Source: Actinophytocola sp963826035
GTDB taxonomy: Bacteria; Actinomycetota; Actinomycetes; Mycobacteriales; Pseudonocardiaceae
DNA: 64,000 bases
Reading direction: 5' to 3'
Assembly: GCA_963826035.1 (NCBI GenBank)
Contig: CAWGVZ010000004.1
Coordinates: 992,001 to 1,056,000, forward strand
Made by a program: the position numbers and the translations under genes. Positions 8,034-16,222 of this stretch are shown here, piece after piece; positions within the stretch are counted from its first letter, which is position 1; every line of letters begins with the position of its first letter. The notes under the pieces are model-generated. The model searched no databases, had not been told where the DNA came from, and saw nothing but the letters and a program-made list of their open reading frames with translations.

Positions 8034-9008
8034 CTACGGGAGGATGGCGGCGATCTCCTCGGCCGCCTCCGGGCCGTACGCCGCACCGATGCGAGTGATC
8101 GCCTGCTCGCGCTCGAGCGTCCACTCCTGCGTGCCGACCGTCTCGAGGACCAGCACGGCGACGTAGGAGCCGAGCTGCGCGGAGCGCTCCATGGCCAGGC
8201 CCTTGTCCAGGCCGGCGAGCAGCCCGGCGCGGAACGCGTCGCCCACACCCGTCGGGTCGGCCTTCACGGTCTCGGGAACGGCGTTCACGCTGATCGAGGT
8301 GCCGTCGCGGTCGACGATCTCCACGCCCTTCTCGCCGAGCGTGGTGATCCGCATGCCTACGCGCGACATCACGTCCTGCTCCGACCAGCCGGTCTTCTGC
8401 CGCAGCAGTTCCCACTCGTAGTCGTTGCTGAACAGGTACTTGGCGCCCGTGACGAAGTCCTTGATCTGCTCACCGTTCATGCGGGCCAGCTGCTGGGACG
8501 GGTCGGCCGCGAAGTCGTAGCCCCGCTGCCGGCACTCCTGCGCGTGGCGCAGCATGGCCTCCGGGTCATCCGGGCTGATGAGCACCAGGTCGAGGCCGCC
8601 GACCTTGTCCGCGAGGGGCGCCAGCTCGATCTGGCGGGCCTCGGACATCGCGCCGGCGTAGAACGACGCGATCTGGCACATGTCGTCGTCGGTGGTGCAG
8701 ACGAACCGCGCGGTCTGGGCAGTCTCGGAGGTGTGCACGCCCGAGCAGTCGACGCCGTGGCGCTCGAGCCAGGACTGGTAGTCGGCGAAGTCGGGGCCGA
8801 CCGCGCCGACCAGCACGGGGGACGCGCCGAGCACCGCCATGCCGAACGCGATGTTCGCGCCGATGCCACCGCGCCGCACGGTCAGGTCGTCGACCAGGAA
8901 GCTCAGGGAGATGCGATGCAGCTGCTCGGCCACGAGCTGCTCGGCGAACCTCCCCGGAAAGTGCATGAGGTGGTCGGTCGCGATACTTCCGGAGACGGCG
9001 ACGGGCAC
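8034..9008 (-). CDS. adoK: Adenosine kinase, PfkB/ribokinase family
   Basis: Phosphorylates adenosine to AMP for purine salvage. It follows the mycobacterial AdoK pattern along its length (324 aa): VSGSIATDHLMHFPGRF at the start, SLSFLVDDL, FAADPSQQLAR, YLFSNDYEWELL, and the PfkB signature DPTGVGDAFRAGLL with the catalytic Asp and anion hole. GTG 9008 has a GGGGAG site. It occupies the Rv2202c position of the conserved block. It is monocistronic and divergent from the small gene at 9162. Confidence 0.92.
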   Translation of the reverse strand: MPVAVSGSIATDHLMHFPGRFAEQLVAEQLHRISLSFLVDDLTVRRGGIGANIAFGMAVLGASPVLVGAVGPDFADYQSWLERHGVDCSGVHTSETAQTARFVCTTDDDMCQIASFYAGAMSEARQIELAPLADKVGGLDLVLISPDDPEAMLRHAQECRQRGYDFAADPSQQLARMNGEQIKDFVTGAKYLFSNDYEWELLRQKTGWSEQDVMSRVGMRITTLGEKGVEIVDRDGTSISVNAVPETVKADPTGVGDAFRAGLLAGLDKGLAMERSAQLGSYVAVLVLETVGTQEWTLEREQAITRIGAAYGPEAAEEIAAILP

Positions 9009-9108
9009 GGGAGGCTCCCCTGTCTGGTGGACGTCAATTGGAGTGAACGGAAGTCGTAGAAGTTAGCGGTTGTCGATTCCGAAGACCCACTCGGGACAAC
9101 ATCTGACA

Positions 9109-9122
9109 CTACCGGTCGGTAG
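9109..9122. promoter_or_regulatory. Near-palindrome CTACCG-GT-CGGTAG, possible operator
   Basis: A 14-bp dyad in the divergent region between adoK and the 56-aa gene, of a size and style typical of TetR-family operators. No regulator is linked. Confidence 0.35.
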
Positions 9123-9148
9123 AGGTGCGCGGACCGGCTGGCTCGGCC

Positions 9149-9161
9149 TAGGTTCGATGAT
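9149..9161 (+). promoter_or_regulatory. Leaderless -10 box TAGGTT
   Basis: TAGGTT lies 7 nt before the GTG at 9162, the same arrangement as before other genes in this window, so transcription should start at the start codon. Confidence 0.5.
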
Positions 9162-9332
9162 GTGACCAATCCCGAGCCGAACACCTTCGCGGAGCTGATC
9201 GCGGACTGCGCCGACATCCCCGCCGTCCTCCGCGCTCCTGACCAGGACCTTCCGTCTCCGAGGGCCACGCCCTCGTGGGAGATCGACGACACCTGCCAAG
9301 CCCAGGTACGTGGGCTCGAGGAGTACGTCTGA
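9162..9332 (+). CDS. Short hypothetical protein (56 aa), leaderless
   Basis: Too short for most gene callers. Support comes from strongly GC-biased third positions across all 56 codons, a leaderless -10 box at the right spacing, and a hairpin terminator 14 bp after the stop. The peptide begins MTNPEPNTFAELIADC and ends QVRGLEEYV; no family is recognised. It sits where Rv2203 (a membrane protein) lies in M. tuberculosis but is not a membrane protein. Confidence 0.45.
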   Translation: MTNPEPNTFAELIADCADIPAVLRAPDQDLPSPRATPSWEIDDTCQAQVRGLEEYV

Positions 9333-9346
9333 GGAGAAAATAGAGC

Positions 9347-9375
9347 GGGCCGCAACCGATGCTCGGTCGCGGCCC
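9347..9375. terminator. Hairpin between convergent genes
   Basis: GGGCCGCAACCGA pairs with TCGGTCGCGGCCC (13 bp, one mismatch, 3-nt loop). It lies between the ends of the 56-aa gene and erpA and can serve both strands. Confidence 0.65.
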
Positions 9376-9408
9376 GTCTCCGTCTCTAGTGAAACCCCTA
9401 CCTGAAAC

Positions 9409-9771
9409 TCAGTGGAACGAGTCTCCGCAGGCGCAGGAACCGCCGGCGTTGGGGTTGTCGATGGTGAAACCCTGCTTCTCGATCGTGTCGACGAAGTCGA
9501 TCGTCGCGCCCTGCACGTAGGGCGCGCTCATCCGGTCCACGGCCACCTTGAGGCCGTTGAAGTCCCGGAAAAGGTCGCCGTCGAGCGTGCGCTCGTCGAA
9601 GAACAGCTGGTAGCGCAGGCCCGCACAACCGCCGGGCTGGACGGCGATGCGCAGGTGCATGTCGTCGCGGCCCTCCTGGTCCAGCAGCGCCTTCGCTTTG
9701 CTGGCGGCCGTGTCGGACAACAGCACTCCGTGCGTCTCCGTCTCGGTGTTGTTCTCCTGTGCGGTCGTCAT
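9409..9771 (-). CDS. erpA: A-type iron-sulfur carrier (HesB/IscA/ErpA family)
   Basis: Accepts and delivers Fe-S clusters to apoproteins. The three cluster-ligand cysteines are present: GGCAGLRY in the middle and SCACGDSF at the C-terminus. 120 aa, normal size; the N-terminal 15 residues are polar linker. ATG 9771 has GGGAG upstream. It corresponds to Rv2204c and lies just downstream of, and in the same direction as, the glycerate kinase gene. Fe-S supply fits the neighbourhood, which also holds lipA, a radical SAM enzyme. Confidence 0.9.
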   Translation of the reverse strand: MTTAQENNTETETHGVLLSDTAASKAKALLDQEGRDDMHLRIAVQPGGCAGLRYQLFFDERTLDGDLFRDFNGLKVAVDRMSAPYVQGATIDFVDTIEKQGFTIDNPNAGGSCACGDSFH

Positions 9772-9850
9772 GGTTCTCCCTCGACCTCCGGACTCCGTGA
9801 AGCTACGTACTACAGGTGGACAACCGGGATCGTCCGCGTTCTGTTCCCAT

Positions 9851-9883
9851 GGTGACACACTCGGCCGGCGACGCAGTGTCACC
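9851..9883 (-). terminator. Hairpin overlapping the glycerate kinase stop
   Basis: GGTGACAC pairs with GTGTCACC (8 bp, 17-nt GC-rich loop), covering the stop codon at 9879. It probably attenuates read-through into erpA. Confidence 0.4.
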
Positions 9884-10988
9884 TGTGCCACTGGGCGGAC
9901 ACGTGCTCGGCCAGCGCGGTGAGAGTGCCGGCCGGATCGGCCAGCGACGCCTCGGGCGAGCCGACGTGCTCGGCCACCGAATAGGCGTGGTCGACGCCCG
10001 CCGCGGCCGCGCGGCGCCGACCCACGCTGACCTGCCCGGCGAGCACCACGCACGGGGTGCCGCGCTCGGATGCGGCGCTCGCCACCCTGGTCACGAGCTT
10101 GCCGCGCAGCGACTGGAAGTCGAAGCTGCCCTCGCCCGTGACCACCAGGTCGGCGGTGTCGAGCGCGGCGTCCAGGCCGGACAGCCTGCGCACCACGCCC
10201 GCGCCGGACTCGACCGTGGCACCGAGCGCGACGAGCGCGGCGCCGAGGCCACCGGCCGCGCCGGCGCCCGGCTCGTCGCGGATGTCGCGGCCGGCCAGGT
10301 CTGCCAGCAGGTCGGCCCAGCGGGTCAACGACCGTTCCAGGCGGCGCACGGCCAGGTCGTCCGCGCCCTTCTGGGGACCGAAGACGCGGGCCGCGCCGAG
10401 CTTGCCGAGCAGGGGGTTCTCCACGTCGGAGGCGGCGATCAGCTTCACTCCCCCGAGCTCGACGCCGCCGGACAGACGGGCCGCGTCGACCAGCGGGCCG
10501 CCGCCGGGCGCCAGGGGCTCGTCGTGCTCGTCGACCGGGACGGCCCCCAGCTCGCGGAGCATGCCGGCGCCGCCGTCGGTGCTGCCCGAGCCACCGAGGC
10601 CGACGACGATCGTGTGCACGCCGGCCGTGAGCGCGTGGGCCACCAGTTCGCCGACGCCGACCGTGTTGGCGGCGAGCGCGTCCCGGTCCGGCGCCGGGAC
10701 CAGCGTCAACCCGCAGGCCTGCGCGCATTCGATGTAGGCGGTGCCGTCGTGTTCGAGCCAGGTGGCGTCGACCGAGGCGCCGAGCGGACCGGCCACCGAG
10801 CGGTGGTGGAGGTGCCCGCCGAGTGCCGCGTGCAGCACATCCACGAAGCCGGGCCCGCCGTCGGCGAGGGGACACAGGGTGAGTTCGTCGCCGGGCGCGC
10901 CACCGCGCCATCCGGCGGCGATGGCCTCGGCGGCCTCCGGCGCGGTCAACGTCCCACCGAAGCAGTCTGGAGCGATCAGCACCCGCAT
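9879..10988 (-). CDS. Glycerate kinase (GarK/GlxK family)
   Basis: Phosphorylates D-glycerate using ATP. The N-terminal IAPDCFGGTLTAPEAAEAI and the GLGGSGSTDGGAGML region are diagnostic of glycerate kinase type 1; VVTGEGSFDFQSL and GKLVTRVA follow in the C-terminal lobe. ATG 10988 is preferred to the TTG 6 nt upstream because it gives the standard M-R-V-L-I-A-P start. 369 aa, full length. It is the Rv2205c equivalent, divergent from the DUF3043 gene. The family can prefer 2- or 3-phosphoglycerate products, which cannot be told from sequence by eye. Confidence 0.88.
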   Translation of the reverse strand: MRVLIAPDCFGGTLTAPEAAEAIAAGWRGGAPGDELTLCPLADGGPGFVDVLHAALGGHLHHRSVAGPLGASVDATWLEHDGTAYIECAQACGLTLVPAPDRDALAANTVGVGELVAHALTAGVHTIVVGLGGSGSTDGGAGMLRELGAVPVDEHDEPLAPGGGPLVDAARLSGGVELGGVKLIAASDVENPLLGKLGAARVFGPQKGADDLAVRRLERSLTRWADLLADLAGRDIRDEPGAGAAGGLGAALVALGATVESGAGVVRRLSGLDAALDTADLVVTGEGSFDFQSLRGKLVTRVASAASERGTPCVVLAGQVSVGRRRAAAAGVDHAYSVAEHVGSPEASLADPAGTLTALAEHVSAQWHR

Positions 10989-11013
10989 GGTCAAAGAGTA
11001 GTTGGGCCTCCCT

Positions 11014-11026
11014 TACCCTTTGCGGT
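11014..11026 (+). promoter_or_regulatory. Leaderless -10 box TACCCT before the DUF3043 gene
   Basis: TACCCT ends 7 nt before GTG 11027, and no ribosome site is present. Confidence 0.5.
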
Positions 11027-11686
11027 GTGAGGTTCCTTCGCCGCAAAGACGCCGAGTCCGCCGACACCGAAGCCGAGGTCGACGGGACTGACGTCGTCGA
11101 CGACGAAGACGGCCGGACCAAGGCACACACGCCGGGTAAGGGGCGGCCGACGCCGAAGCGTCGCGACGCCGAGCAGAAACGCCGCGGGCCGATCGCGCCG
11201 CCGCCGCGCACCACGCGTGAGGCCATGCGCCGCGCGCGGGGCAACAAGGAGAACCGCAAGGAGCTCGCCGCCAAGCGCCGCGAGATCCGGGTCACGCAGC
11301 GCGAACGCATGATGGCCGGCGACGAGAAGTACCTGATGCCGCGGGACCGGGGCCCCGTCAAGGGCTACATCCGCGACCTGGTGGACACCCGGCGGAACAT
11401 CCTGGGGCTGTTCATGCCGCTCGCCGTGGTGATCTTCGTCGCGCTCCTGGTGCCGAACCCCAAGCTCCAGAGCTACACGACGCTCGCGTGCCTGCTGATG
11501 CTCGTCGCCATGATCCTCGAAGGCGTGATGAACGGCCGGCGCATCGCCCGGCTGGTGCGTGAGCGGTTCCCCAAGGAGACGGTCCGCGGGCTGTCCGTCG
11601 GCTGGTACGCGTTCATCCGCGCCTCCCAGATCCGCAAGCTGCGCGTGCCGAAGCCCCGCCTGAAGCCGGGCGACACGATTGCCTGA
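11027..11686 (+). CDS. DUF3043 membrane protein
   Basis: The first about 120 residues are highly charged (KRRDAEQKRRG, then KELAAKRREIRVTQRERMM) and cytoplasmic. Two closely spaced helices follow, LGLFMPLAVVIFVALLV and LACLLMLVAMILEGV, then a basic C-terminal region. This is the Rv2206 protein of the conserved actinobacterial block. Its function is unknown. The GTG start is leaderless. Its stop overlaps the TTG start of the SDR gene by 8 nt. Confidence 0.88.
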   Translation: MRFLRRKDAESADTEAEVDGTDVVDDEDGRTKAHTPGKGRPTPKRRDAEQKRRGPIAPPPRTTREAMRRARGNKENRKELAAKRREIRVTQRERMMAGDEKYLMPRDRGPVKGYIRDLVDTRRNILGLFMPLAVVIFVALLVPNPKLQSYTTLACLLMLVAMILEGVMNGRRIARLVRERFPKETVRGLSVGWYAFIRASQIRKLRVPKPRLKPGDTIA

Positions 11687-12464
11687 GCAATACCCTCTGC
11701 GCGGCCGGGTCGCGCTGGTCACCGGGGTGAGCCGGCGGGTGGGCATCGGCTACGCGACGGCGCGGCGACTCGCGTCCTACGGGGCGGGCGTGTTCGTGCA
11801 CCACTATGTGCGCCACGACGCCGAGCAGCCCTGGGGTGCCGAGCCGGACGGCCCGGCCGCCGTGGTGGCGGGGATCCGCGAGGTGAGCGACGCCGGGGTG
11901 GCGGACCTGTCGGCGGACCTGGCCTCGCCCACTGCCCCCGCCGAGGTGGTGGCGGCCGCGGTCGCGGAGTTCGGACGGCTCGACATCCTCGTGTGCAACC
12001 ACGCCCGCAGCGGCGACGGCCCGCTCGCCGAGATGGACGCGGCGCTGCTGGACGCCCACTACGCGGTCAACACGCGGTCGTCGATCCTGCTGGCCAAGGA
12101 GTTCGCCGCGCGGTTCGGCGGGGACGCCGGCCGGATCATCTTCATGACGTCCGGCCAGGACCTCGGTGCGATGCGCGGCGAGGTGGCGTACGCGGCGAGC
12201 AAGGGCGCGCTGGCGTCGATCACCGCCACGCTGTCCGACGAGCTGGCCGACGCGGGCATCACGGTGAACGCGGTCAACCCCGGGCCGGTGGACACCGGCT
12301 ATGCGCCGCCGGACGTGGTGGCGGCCGTGGCGGAGCGCTTCCCCGGCAAGCGCTGGGGCGAGCCGGACGACCCGGCGCGGCTGATCGCGTGGCTGGCCAC
12401 CGACGAGGCGCGCTGGATCACCGGCCAGGTGATCAACTCCGAGGGCGGCTTCCGTCGTTGGTGA
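11679..12464 (+). CDS. Short-chain dehydrogenase/reductase
   Basis: An NAD(P)-dependent oxidoreductase of the classical SDR family: cofactor motif TGVSRRVGIG (TGxxxGxG), NHA after the fourth strand (VCNHARSG), and the YAASK active site. The substrate is unknown. Insertion of SRRV within the glycine motif, together with the HHYVRHDAEQPWG segment, places it with the SDRs often annotated as 3-oxoacyl-ACP reductase-like proteins. The TTG start overlaps the DUF3043 stop by 8 nt, so translation is coupled. It is absent from the M. tuberculosis version of this block. Confidence 0.82.
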   Translation: MPEQYPLRGRVALVTGVSRRVGIGYATARRLASYGAGVFVHHYVRHDAEQPWGAEPDGPAAVVAGIREVSDAGVADLSADLASPTAPAEVVAAAVAEFGRLDILVCNHARSGDGPLAEMDAALLDAHYAVNTRSSILLAKEFAARFGGDAGRIIFMTSGQDLGAMRGEVAYAASKGALASITATLSDELADAGITVNAVNPGPVDTGYAPPDVVAAVAERFPGKRWGEPDDPARLIAWLATDEARWITGQVINSEGGFRRW

Positions 12465-12484
12465 AGCTGGAGTTACTCCACCAC

Positions 12485-12496
12485 TAGGTTGGCCAC
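12485..12496 (+). promoter_or_regulatory. Leaderless -10 box TAGGTT before the aldo/keto reductase
   Basis: TAGGTT is followed by 6 nt and then ATG 12497. Confidence 0.55.
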
Positions 12497-13480
12497 ATGG
12501 AGTTTCGTCGACTCGGCCGCAGCGGCCTATCCGTCAGTGAGATCTCGTACGGCAACTGGATCACCCACGGTTCGCAGGTGGAGGAGGACCAGGCACATTC
12601 GTGTGTGCGGGCCGCCCTCGACGCCGGGATCACCACCTTCGACACCGCCGACGTCTATGCCAACACCCGCGCGGAGTCCGTGCTCGGACGCGCGCTGGCC
12701 GGGCAGCGGCGGGAGAGCCTGGAGATCTTCACGAAGGTGTTCTGGCCGACCGGGCCCGGCGGTCCCAACGACCGCGGGCTGGGCCGCAAGCACATCCTGG
12801 AGTCGGCCAACGCGTCGCTCAAGCGGCTGCAGACCGACTACGTCGACCTCTACCAGGCCCACCGGTTCGACCATTCGGTGCCGCTGGAGGAGACGTTCCT
12901 CGCGTTCGCCGACCTGGTGCGGGCCGGCAAGGTCCTGTACGTCGGCGTGTCCGAGTGGAACGCCGAGCAGATCGCGCGCGGTGCCGAGCTGGCCCGTGAG
13001 CTGAAGGTGCCGTTCATCTCCAACCAGCCGCAGTACTCGATGCTCTGGCGGGTCATCGAGACGGAGGTCGTGCCGGCCAGCGAGGCGGCCGGCATCAGCC
13101 AGATCGTGTGGTCGCCGATCGCGCAGGGCGTGCTCACCGGCAAGTACCTGCCCGGTCAGCCGCCGCCCGCCGGTTCGCGTGCCACCGACGAGCAGGGCGG
13201 CAAGAACTTCATCTCGCGGCTGCTGCGGGACGACGTGCTGGAGAAGGTTCAGCAGCTCAAGCCGATCGCCGACGAGGTCGGCCTGTCGATGGCGCAGCTG
13301 GCCGTCGCGTGGGTGCTGCAGAACAAGAACGTGGCGTCGGCCATCATCGGCGCCACCCGGCCCGAGCAGGTCACGGAGAACGTGCGGGCCGCCGGGGTCA
13401 CCCTCGCCGCCGACGTGCTCGCCAAGATCGACAAGGTGCTCGACGGGAGCTACGAGACCGACCCCTCGCTGTCGGGCTGA
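12497..13480 (+). CDS. Aldo/keto reductase (Kv-beta/YajO-like)
   Basis: NADPH-dependent carbonyl reductase of the TIM-barrel AKR superfamily. The tetrad is visible: FDTADVYA (Asp, Tyr), TKVFW (Lys) and YQAHRFD (His). The C-terminal cofactor loop is IIGATRPEQVTEN. 327 aa, full length, and close in style to the voltage-gated potassium channel beta subunit group. The physiological substrate is unknown. It has its own leaderless promoter and stops 1 bp before the end of the opposing 57-aa gene. Confidence 0.9.
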   Translation: MEFRRLGRSGLSVSEISYGNWITHGSQVEEDQAHSCVRAALDAGITTFDTADVYANTRAESVLGRALAGQRRESLEIFTKVFWPTGPGGPNDRGLGRKHILESANASLKRLQTDYVDLYQAHRFDHSVPLEETFLAFADLVRAGKVLYVGVSEWNAEQIARGAELARELKVPFISNQPQYSMLWRVIETEVVPASEAAGISQIVWSPIAQGVLTGKYLPGQPPPAGSRATDEQGGKNFISRLLRDDVLEKVQQLKPIADEVGLSMAQLAVAWVLQNKNVASAIIGATRPEQVTENVRAAGVTLAADVLAKIDKVLDGSYETDPSLSG

Positions 13481-13654
13481 TCACCCCGGTGGGTGCAGGC
13501 TCATGGGGCCGTAGACGACCTCGTCGCCGCACAGCAGCGTGACCTCGTCGACGCCTTGGTCGACCAGCGCCGGCCAGGCCGTGGCGAGCCAGTCCTCGGC
13601 CTCGGTCTGGTCGGCGAAGACGGGTGAGCCGTCATGACTCCAGCGGTAGTCCAC
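13481..13654 (-). CDS. Small conserved actinobacterial protein (57 aa)
   Basis: Begins VDYRWSHDGSPVFADQ and ends VVYGPMSLHPPG. Homologues of this length next to cobU are, from memory, widespread in Pseudonocardiaceae and Streptomyces, without known function. GTG 13654 is chosen because a TATCTT -10 box sits 8 nt upstream (leaderless), overlapping the promoter of divergent cobU. Third positions are strongly GC-biased. Confidence 0.72.
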   Translation of the reverse strand: MDYRWSHDGSPVFADQTEAEDWLATAWPALVDQGVDEVTLLCGDEVVYGPMSLHPPG

Positions 13655-13662
13655 GGCCGCAC

Positions 13663-13679
13663 AAGATAGCGTGCCGCTC
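13663..13679. promoter_or_regulatory. Overlapping divergent leaderless promoters
   Basis: On the minus strand TATCTT (13668-13663) serves the 57-aa gene. On the plus strand TAGCGT (13667-13672) sits 7 nt before cobU GTG 13680. The two -10 boxes share two base pairs, so both promoters cannot be occupied at once. Confidence 0.5.
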
Positions 13680-14204
13680 GTGGCGACACTGGTGCTCGGC
13701 GGCGCGCGGTCCGGCAAGTCCGCGCATGCGGAGGGACTGCTGCCGGCTGCCGAAGCCACCTACGTGGCGACCGCACGCACCGACCCGGCCGACCCCGAGT
13801 GGACGGCGCGGATCGCCACGCACCGCTCGCGCCGCCCGGCCGGCTGGCGGACGGTGGAGCTGCCGGACCCGCTCGGCCTGGCGCCGCTGCTGTCCTCGGC
13901 GCCGCCGGGTCCGCTGCTGGTGGACGACCTGGCCACGTGGCTCACAGCGTTGCTCGACGACACCGGCGGGTGGGACGGGGACGTCTCGCCGGCTCTCGCG
14001 GAGTGCGCCCGGCTGGTCGACGCGGTCGCCGCCACGCGGGCCGGGCTGGTGCTCGTGTCGGCGGAGGTCGGGCTGGGCGTGGTGCCCGCCACGCGTTCTG
14101 GCAGGCTTTTCCGTGATCAGCTCGGTGCGCTGAACGCGAGTCTCGCGCAGGTGTGCACCGAGGTGGTGCTGTTGGTGGCCGGCATTCCACTGCGACTTCG
14201 TTAG
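13680..14204 (+). CDS. cobU: Adenosylcobinamide kinase/guanylyltransferase
   Basis: Bifunctional enzyme of the nucleotide-loop branch of cobalamin synthesis (kinase, then GTP transfer to adenosylcobinamide phosphate). The P-loop GGARSGKS is at residues 6-13, with THRSRRP and VDDLATWL following. GTG 13680 is preferred to the in-frame GTG at 13671 because it gives the usual short M-x-T-L-V-L-GGARSGKS start and fits a leaderless -10. 174 aa. First gene of cobU-cobT-cobS. Confidence 0.9.
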   Translation: MATLVLGGARSGKSAHAEGLLPAAEATYVATARTDPADPEWTARIATHRSRRPAGWRTVELPDPLGLAPLLSSAPPGPLLVDDLATWLTALLDDTGGWDGDVSPALAECARLVDAVAATRAGLVLVSAEVGLGVVPATRSGRLFRDQLGALNASLAQVCTEVVLLVAGIPLRLR

Positions 14205-14215
14205 CGAGGTATCGG

Positions 14216-15379
14216 ATGACCGTCGAGTTCGACGCGGTGGCGCCACCGGACGAGGAGACCAGGCTGGCCGCCCTCGCCCGGCACCTGGAGCTGACCAAGC
14301 CGGCCGGCTCGCTCGGGCGGCTGGAGGAGCTCGGTGTGTGGCTGGCCGCGTGCCAGGGTGTGTGCCCGCCGAGGCCGATCGAGCGGGCGCGGATCGTGGT
14401 GTTCGCGGGCGACCACGGCGTCGCCGCGCGCGGCGTGTCGGCGTATCCCAGCGAGGTGACCGGGCAGATGGTCGCCAACTTCCGGGCGGGCGGCGCGGCC
14501 ATCAACGTGCTCGCGGCGGCCGCCGGTGCCACCGTGCGAGTGGTGGACGTGTCGGTCGACTCGGATGCCACCGACAAGCACAAGGTGCGGCGGAGTTCGG
14601 GCTCGATCGACCGCGAGGACGCCCTGACCGACGACGAGGTGGCGGCCGCGCTGGCCGCCGGCCGGTCCATAGTGGACGAAGAGGTGGACGCGGGCGCCGA
14701 CCTGCTGGTGGCGGGCGACATGGGCATCGCGAACACCACGGCGGCCGCGGTGCTGGTGGCCGCGCTGACCGGCGCCGAGCCGGTGGCCGTGGTGGGCCGG
14801 GGCACGGGCATCGACGACGCGACGTGGATGCGCAAGACGGCCGCCATCCGGGACGCCCTGCGGCGGGCGAAGCCGGTGACGGCCGAACCGGTGGCGCTGC
14901 TGAGGACGGTCGCGGGCGCCGACATAGCGGCGATGGCGGGTTTCCTGGCGCAGGCGGCCGTGCGCCGCACGCCGGTGATCCTGGACGGTGTGGTGTCGGG
15001 CGCGGCCGCGCTGGTGGCCGAGGAGTTGGCGCCGGGAGCCCGCGCCTGGTGGGTGGCCGGGCATCGGTCGACCGAGCCGTCACACACGCTGGTGCTGGAC
15101 CAGTTGGACCTGGAACCGTTGCTGGAGCTGAAGATGCGCCTCGGCGAGGGCTCCGGCGCGACGGCGGCGCTGCCTCTGGTGCTGATGGCGGGCCGGATCC
15201 TGTCGGAGATGGCCACCTTCGCGGACGCGGGAATCAGCGGCCCGGAAGACGCCCTCCCCGAACCCGAGCCGATCGCCGAGCCCGAAGCGACCGCCGAGCC
15301 GCAGGCAGCTGCCGGAGCGAGTGCCGGGCCTGAGCCTGGTGCGGGGCTCGAGTTGGACGCCACCCCCGCGGAGGAGTGA
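14216..15379 (+). CDS. cobT: Nicotinate-nucleotide--dimethylbenzimidazole phosphoribosyltransferase
   Basis: Activates 5,6-dimethylbenzimidazole to alpha-ribazole phosphate for the lower ligand of cobalamin. Motifs: KPAGSLGRLEELG, FAGDHGVAARGVSAYP, AGDMGIANTT, and the catalytic Glu region KMRLGEGSGA. The enzyme proper ends near residue 350. About 35 extra residues rich in Glu, Pro and Ala (PEPEPIAEPEATAEP) form an acidic tail not needed for the family. ATG 14216 starts 11 bp after cobU; the stop overlaps the cobS ATG by 1 nt. Confidence 0.92.
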   Translation: MTVEFDAVAPPDEETRLAALARHLELTKPAGSLGRLEELGVWLAACQGVCPPRPIERARIVVFAGDHGVAARGVSAYPSEVTGQMVANFRAGGAAINVLAAAAGATVRVVDVSVDSDATDKHKVRRSSGSIDREDALTDDEVAAALAAGRSIVDEEVDAGADLLVAGDMGIANTTAAAVLVAALTGAEPVAVVGRGTGIDDATWMRKTAAIRDALRRAKPVTAEPVALLRTVAGADIAAMAGFLAQAAVRRTPVILDGVVSGAAALVAEELAPGARAWWVAGHRSTEPSHTLVLDQLDLEPLLELKMRLGEGSGATAALPLVLMAGRILSEMATFADAGISGPEDALPEPEPIAEPEATAEPQAAAGASAGPEPGAGLELDATPAEE

Positions 15380-16122
15380 TGACCCCCGGCTTACGGCTGG
15401 CGCTGTCCTGGCTCACCGTGGTGCCGGTGCGGGTCGGGCCGGTGGACCGGGCCGTGGGACGAACGGCGATCGCGGTCGCGCCGGTGGTCGGGCTGCTGCT
15501 CGGCGGTGTCGCGGCGGGCGTGCTGGTCCTGCTCGACCTGATGGGCGTGCCGGGGCTGCTGGCCGGCATCCTGACGGTCGCCGTGCTGGCCATCGGCACC
15601 CGCGGCCTGCACCTGGACGGCCTGGCCGACACGGCCGACGGGCTCGGTTGCTACGGCCCGCCCGACCGCGCGCTGACCGTCATGCGCGACGGCGGGGTGG
15701 GCCCGTTCGGTGTGGTCACGCTGGTGCTGACGCTCGGCGCGCAGGCCGCCGCCCTCGGCGCGCTGACCGATCGGTGGTTCGCCGTGGTGCTCGCGGTGAC
15801 GGTGGGCCGGGCGGCGTTCACGCTGGGCTGTCGCGAGGGCGTTCCCGCCGCTCGCCCGGATGGTCTCGGCGCGCTGGTGGCCGGTACTCAGCCGGTCGTC
15901 GTGCCCGTTCTGTGGCTGGGCGGGCTGTGGCTGCTGTCCCCGCTGGTCGACCCGGACGAGGACGCGTGGGTCGGCCCGGTGGCGGTGCTCCTGGCGGTCG
16001 GCCTGGTGCTGGTCCTGGTCCACCACACGAGGCGCCGGTTCGGCGGCATCACGGGCGACGTCCTCGGCGCGGCCAGCGAACTGGCCACCACCACCGTCCT
16101 GGTCACCTGCACCCTCGGCTGA
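15379..16122 (+). CDS. cobS: Adenosylcobinamide-GDP ribazoletransferase (cobalamin synthase)
   Basis: Integral membrane enzyme joining adenosylcobinamide-GDP and alpha-ribazole. It shows alternating hydrophobic helices and the family motif LHLDGLADTADGLG, with metal-binding acidic residues. RFGGITGDVLGA near the C-terminus is also conserved. 247 aa. ATG 15379 overlaps the cobT stop; a GTG one codon earlier is possible. Last gene of the cobalamin operon, with no terminator hairpin obvious after it. Confidence 0.9.
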   Translation: MTPGLRLALSWLTVVPVRVGPVDRAVGRTAIAVAPVVGLLLGGVAAGVLVLLDLMGVPGLLAGILTVAVLAIGTRGLHLDGLADTADGLGCYGPPDRALTVMRDGGVGPFGVVTLVLTLGAQAAALGALTDRWFAVVLAVTVGRAAFTLGCREGVPAARPDGLGALVAGTQPVVVPVLWLGGLWLLSPLVDPDEDAWVGPVAVLLAVGLVLVLVHHTRRRFGGITGDVLGAASELATTTVLVTCTLG

Positions 16123-16130
16123 TCCGAAAC

Positions 16131-16152
16131 TGTCGGTCCCGCCCGGTAGCGT
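16131..16152 (+). promoter_or_regulatory. PafBC (RecA-independent damage)-type promoter candidate
   Basis: TGTCGGTC, an 8-nt spacer, then TAGCGT. The mycobacterial consensus is TTGTCRGTG-N8-TAnnnT; this has one mismatch in the upstream box. It lies about 70 bp upstream of folP2. Confidence 0.45.
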
Positions 16153-16222
16153 TGCCATTGCCAGCTGGACCTGGTCATCCGTCAACGGCGGCTGACCAGC
16201 GATTTTAGGGAGGATCGAGGCT

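Noticed and set aside
13942..15363. Long Ser/Pro/Arg-rich frames antisense to cobT and other GC-rich genes
   Set aside because: They are typical mirror frames of high-GC coding sequence and lack motifs or start signals, while the sense frames encode known enzymes.
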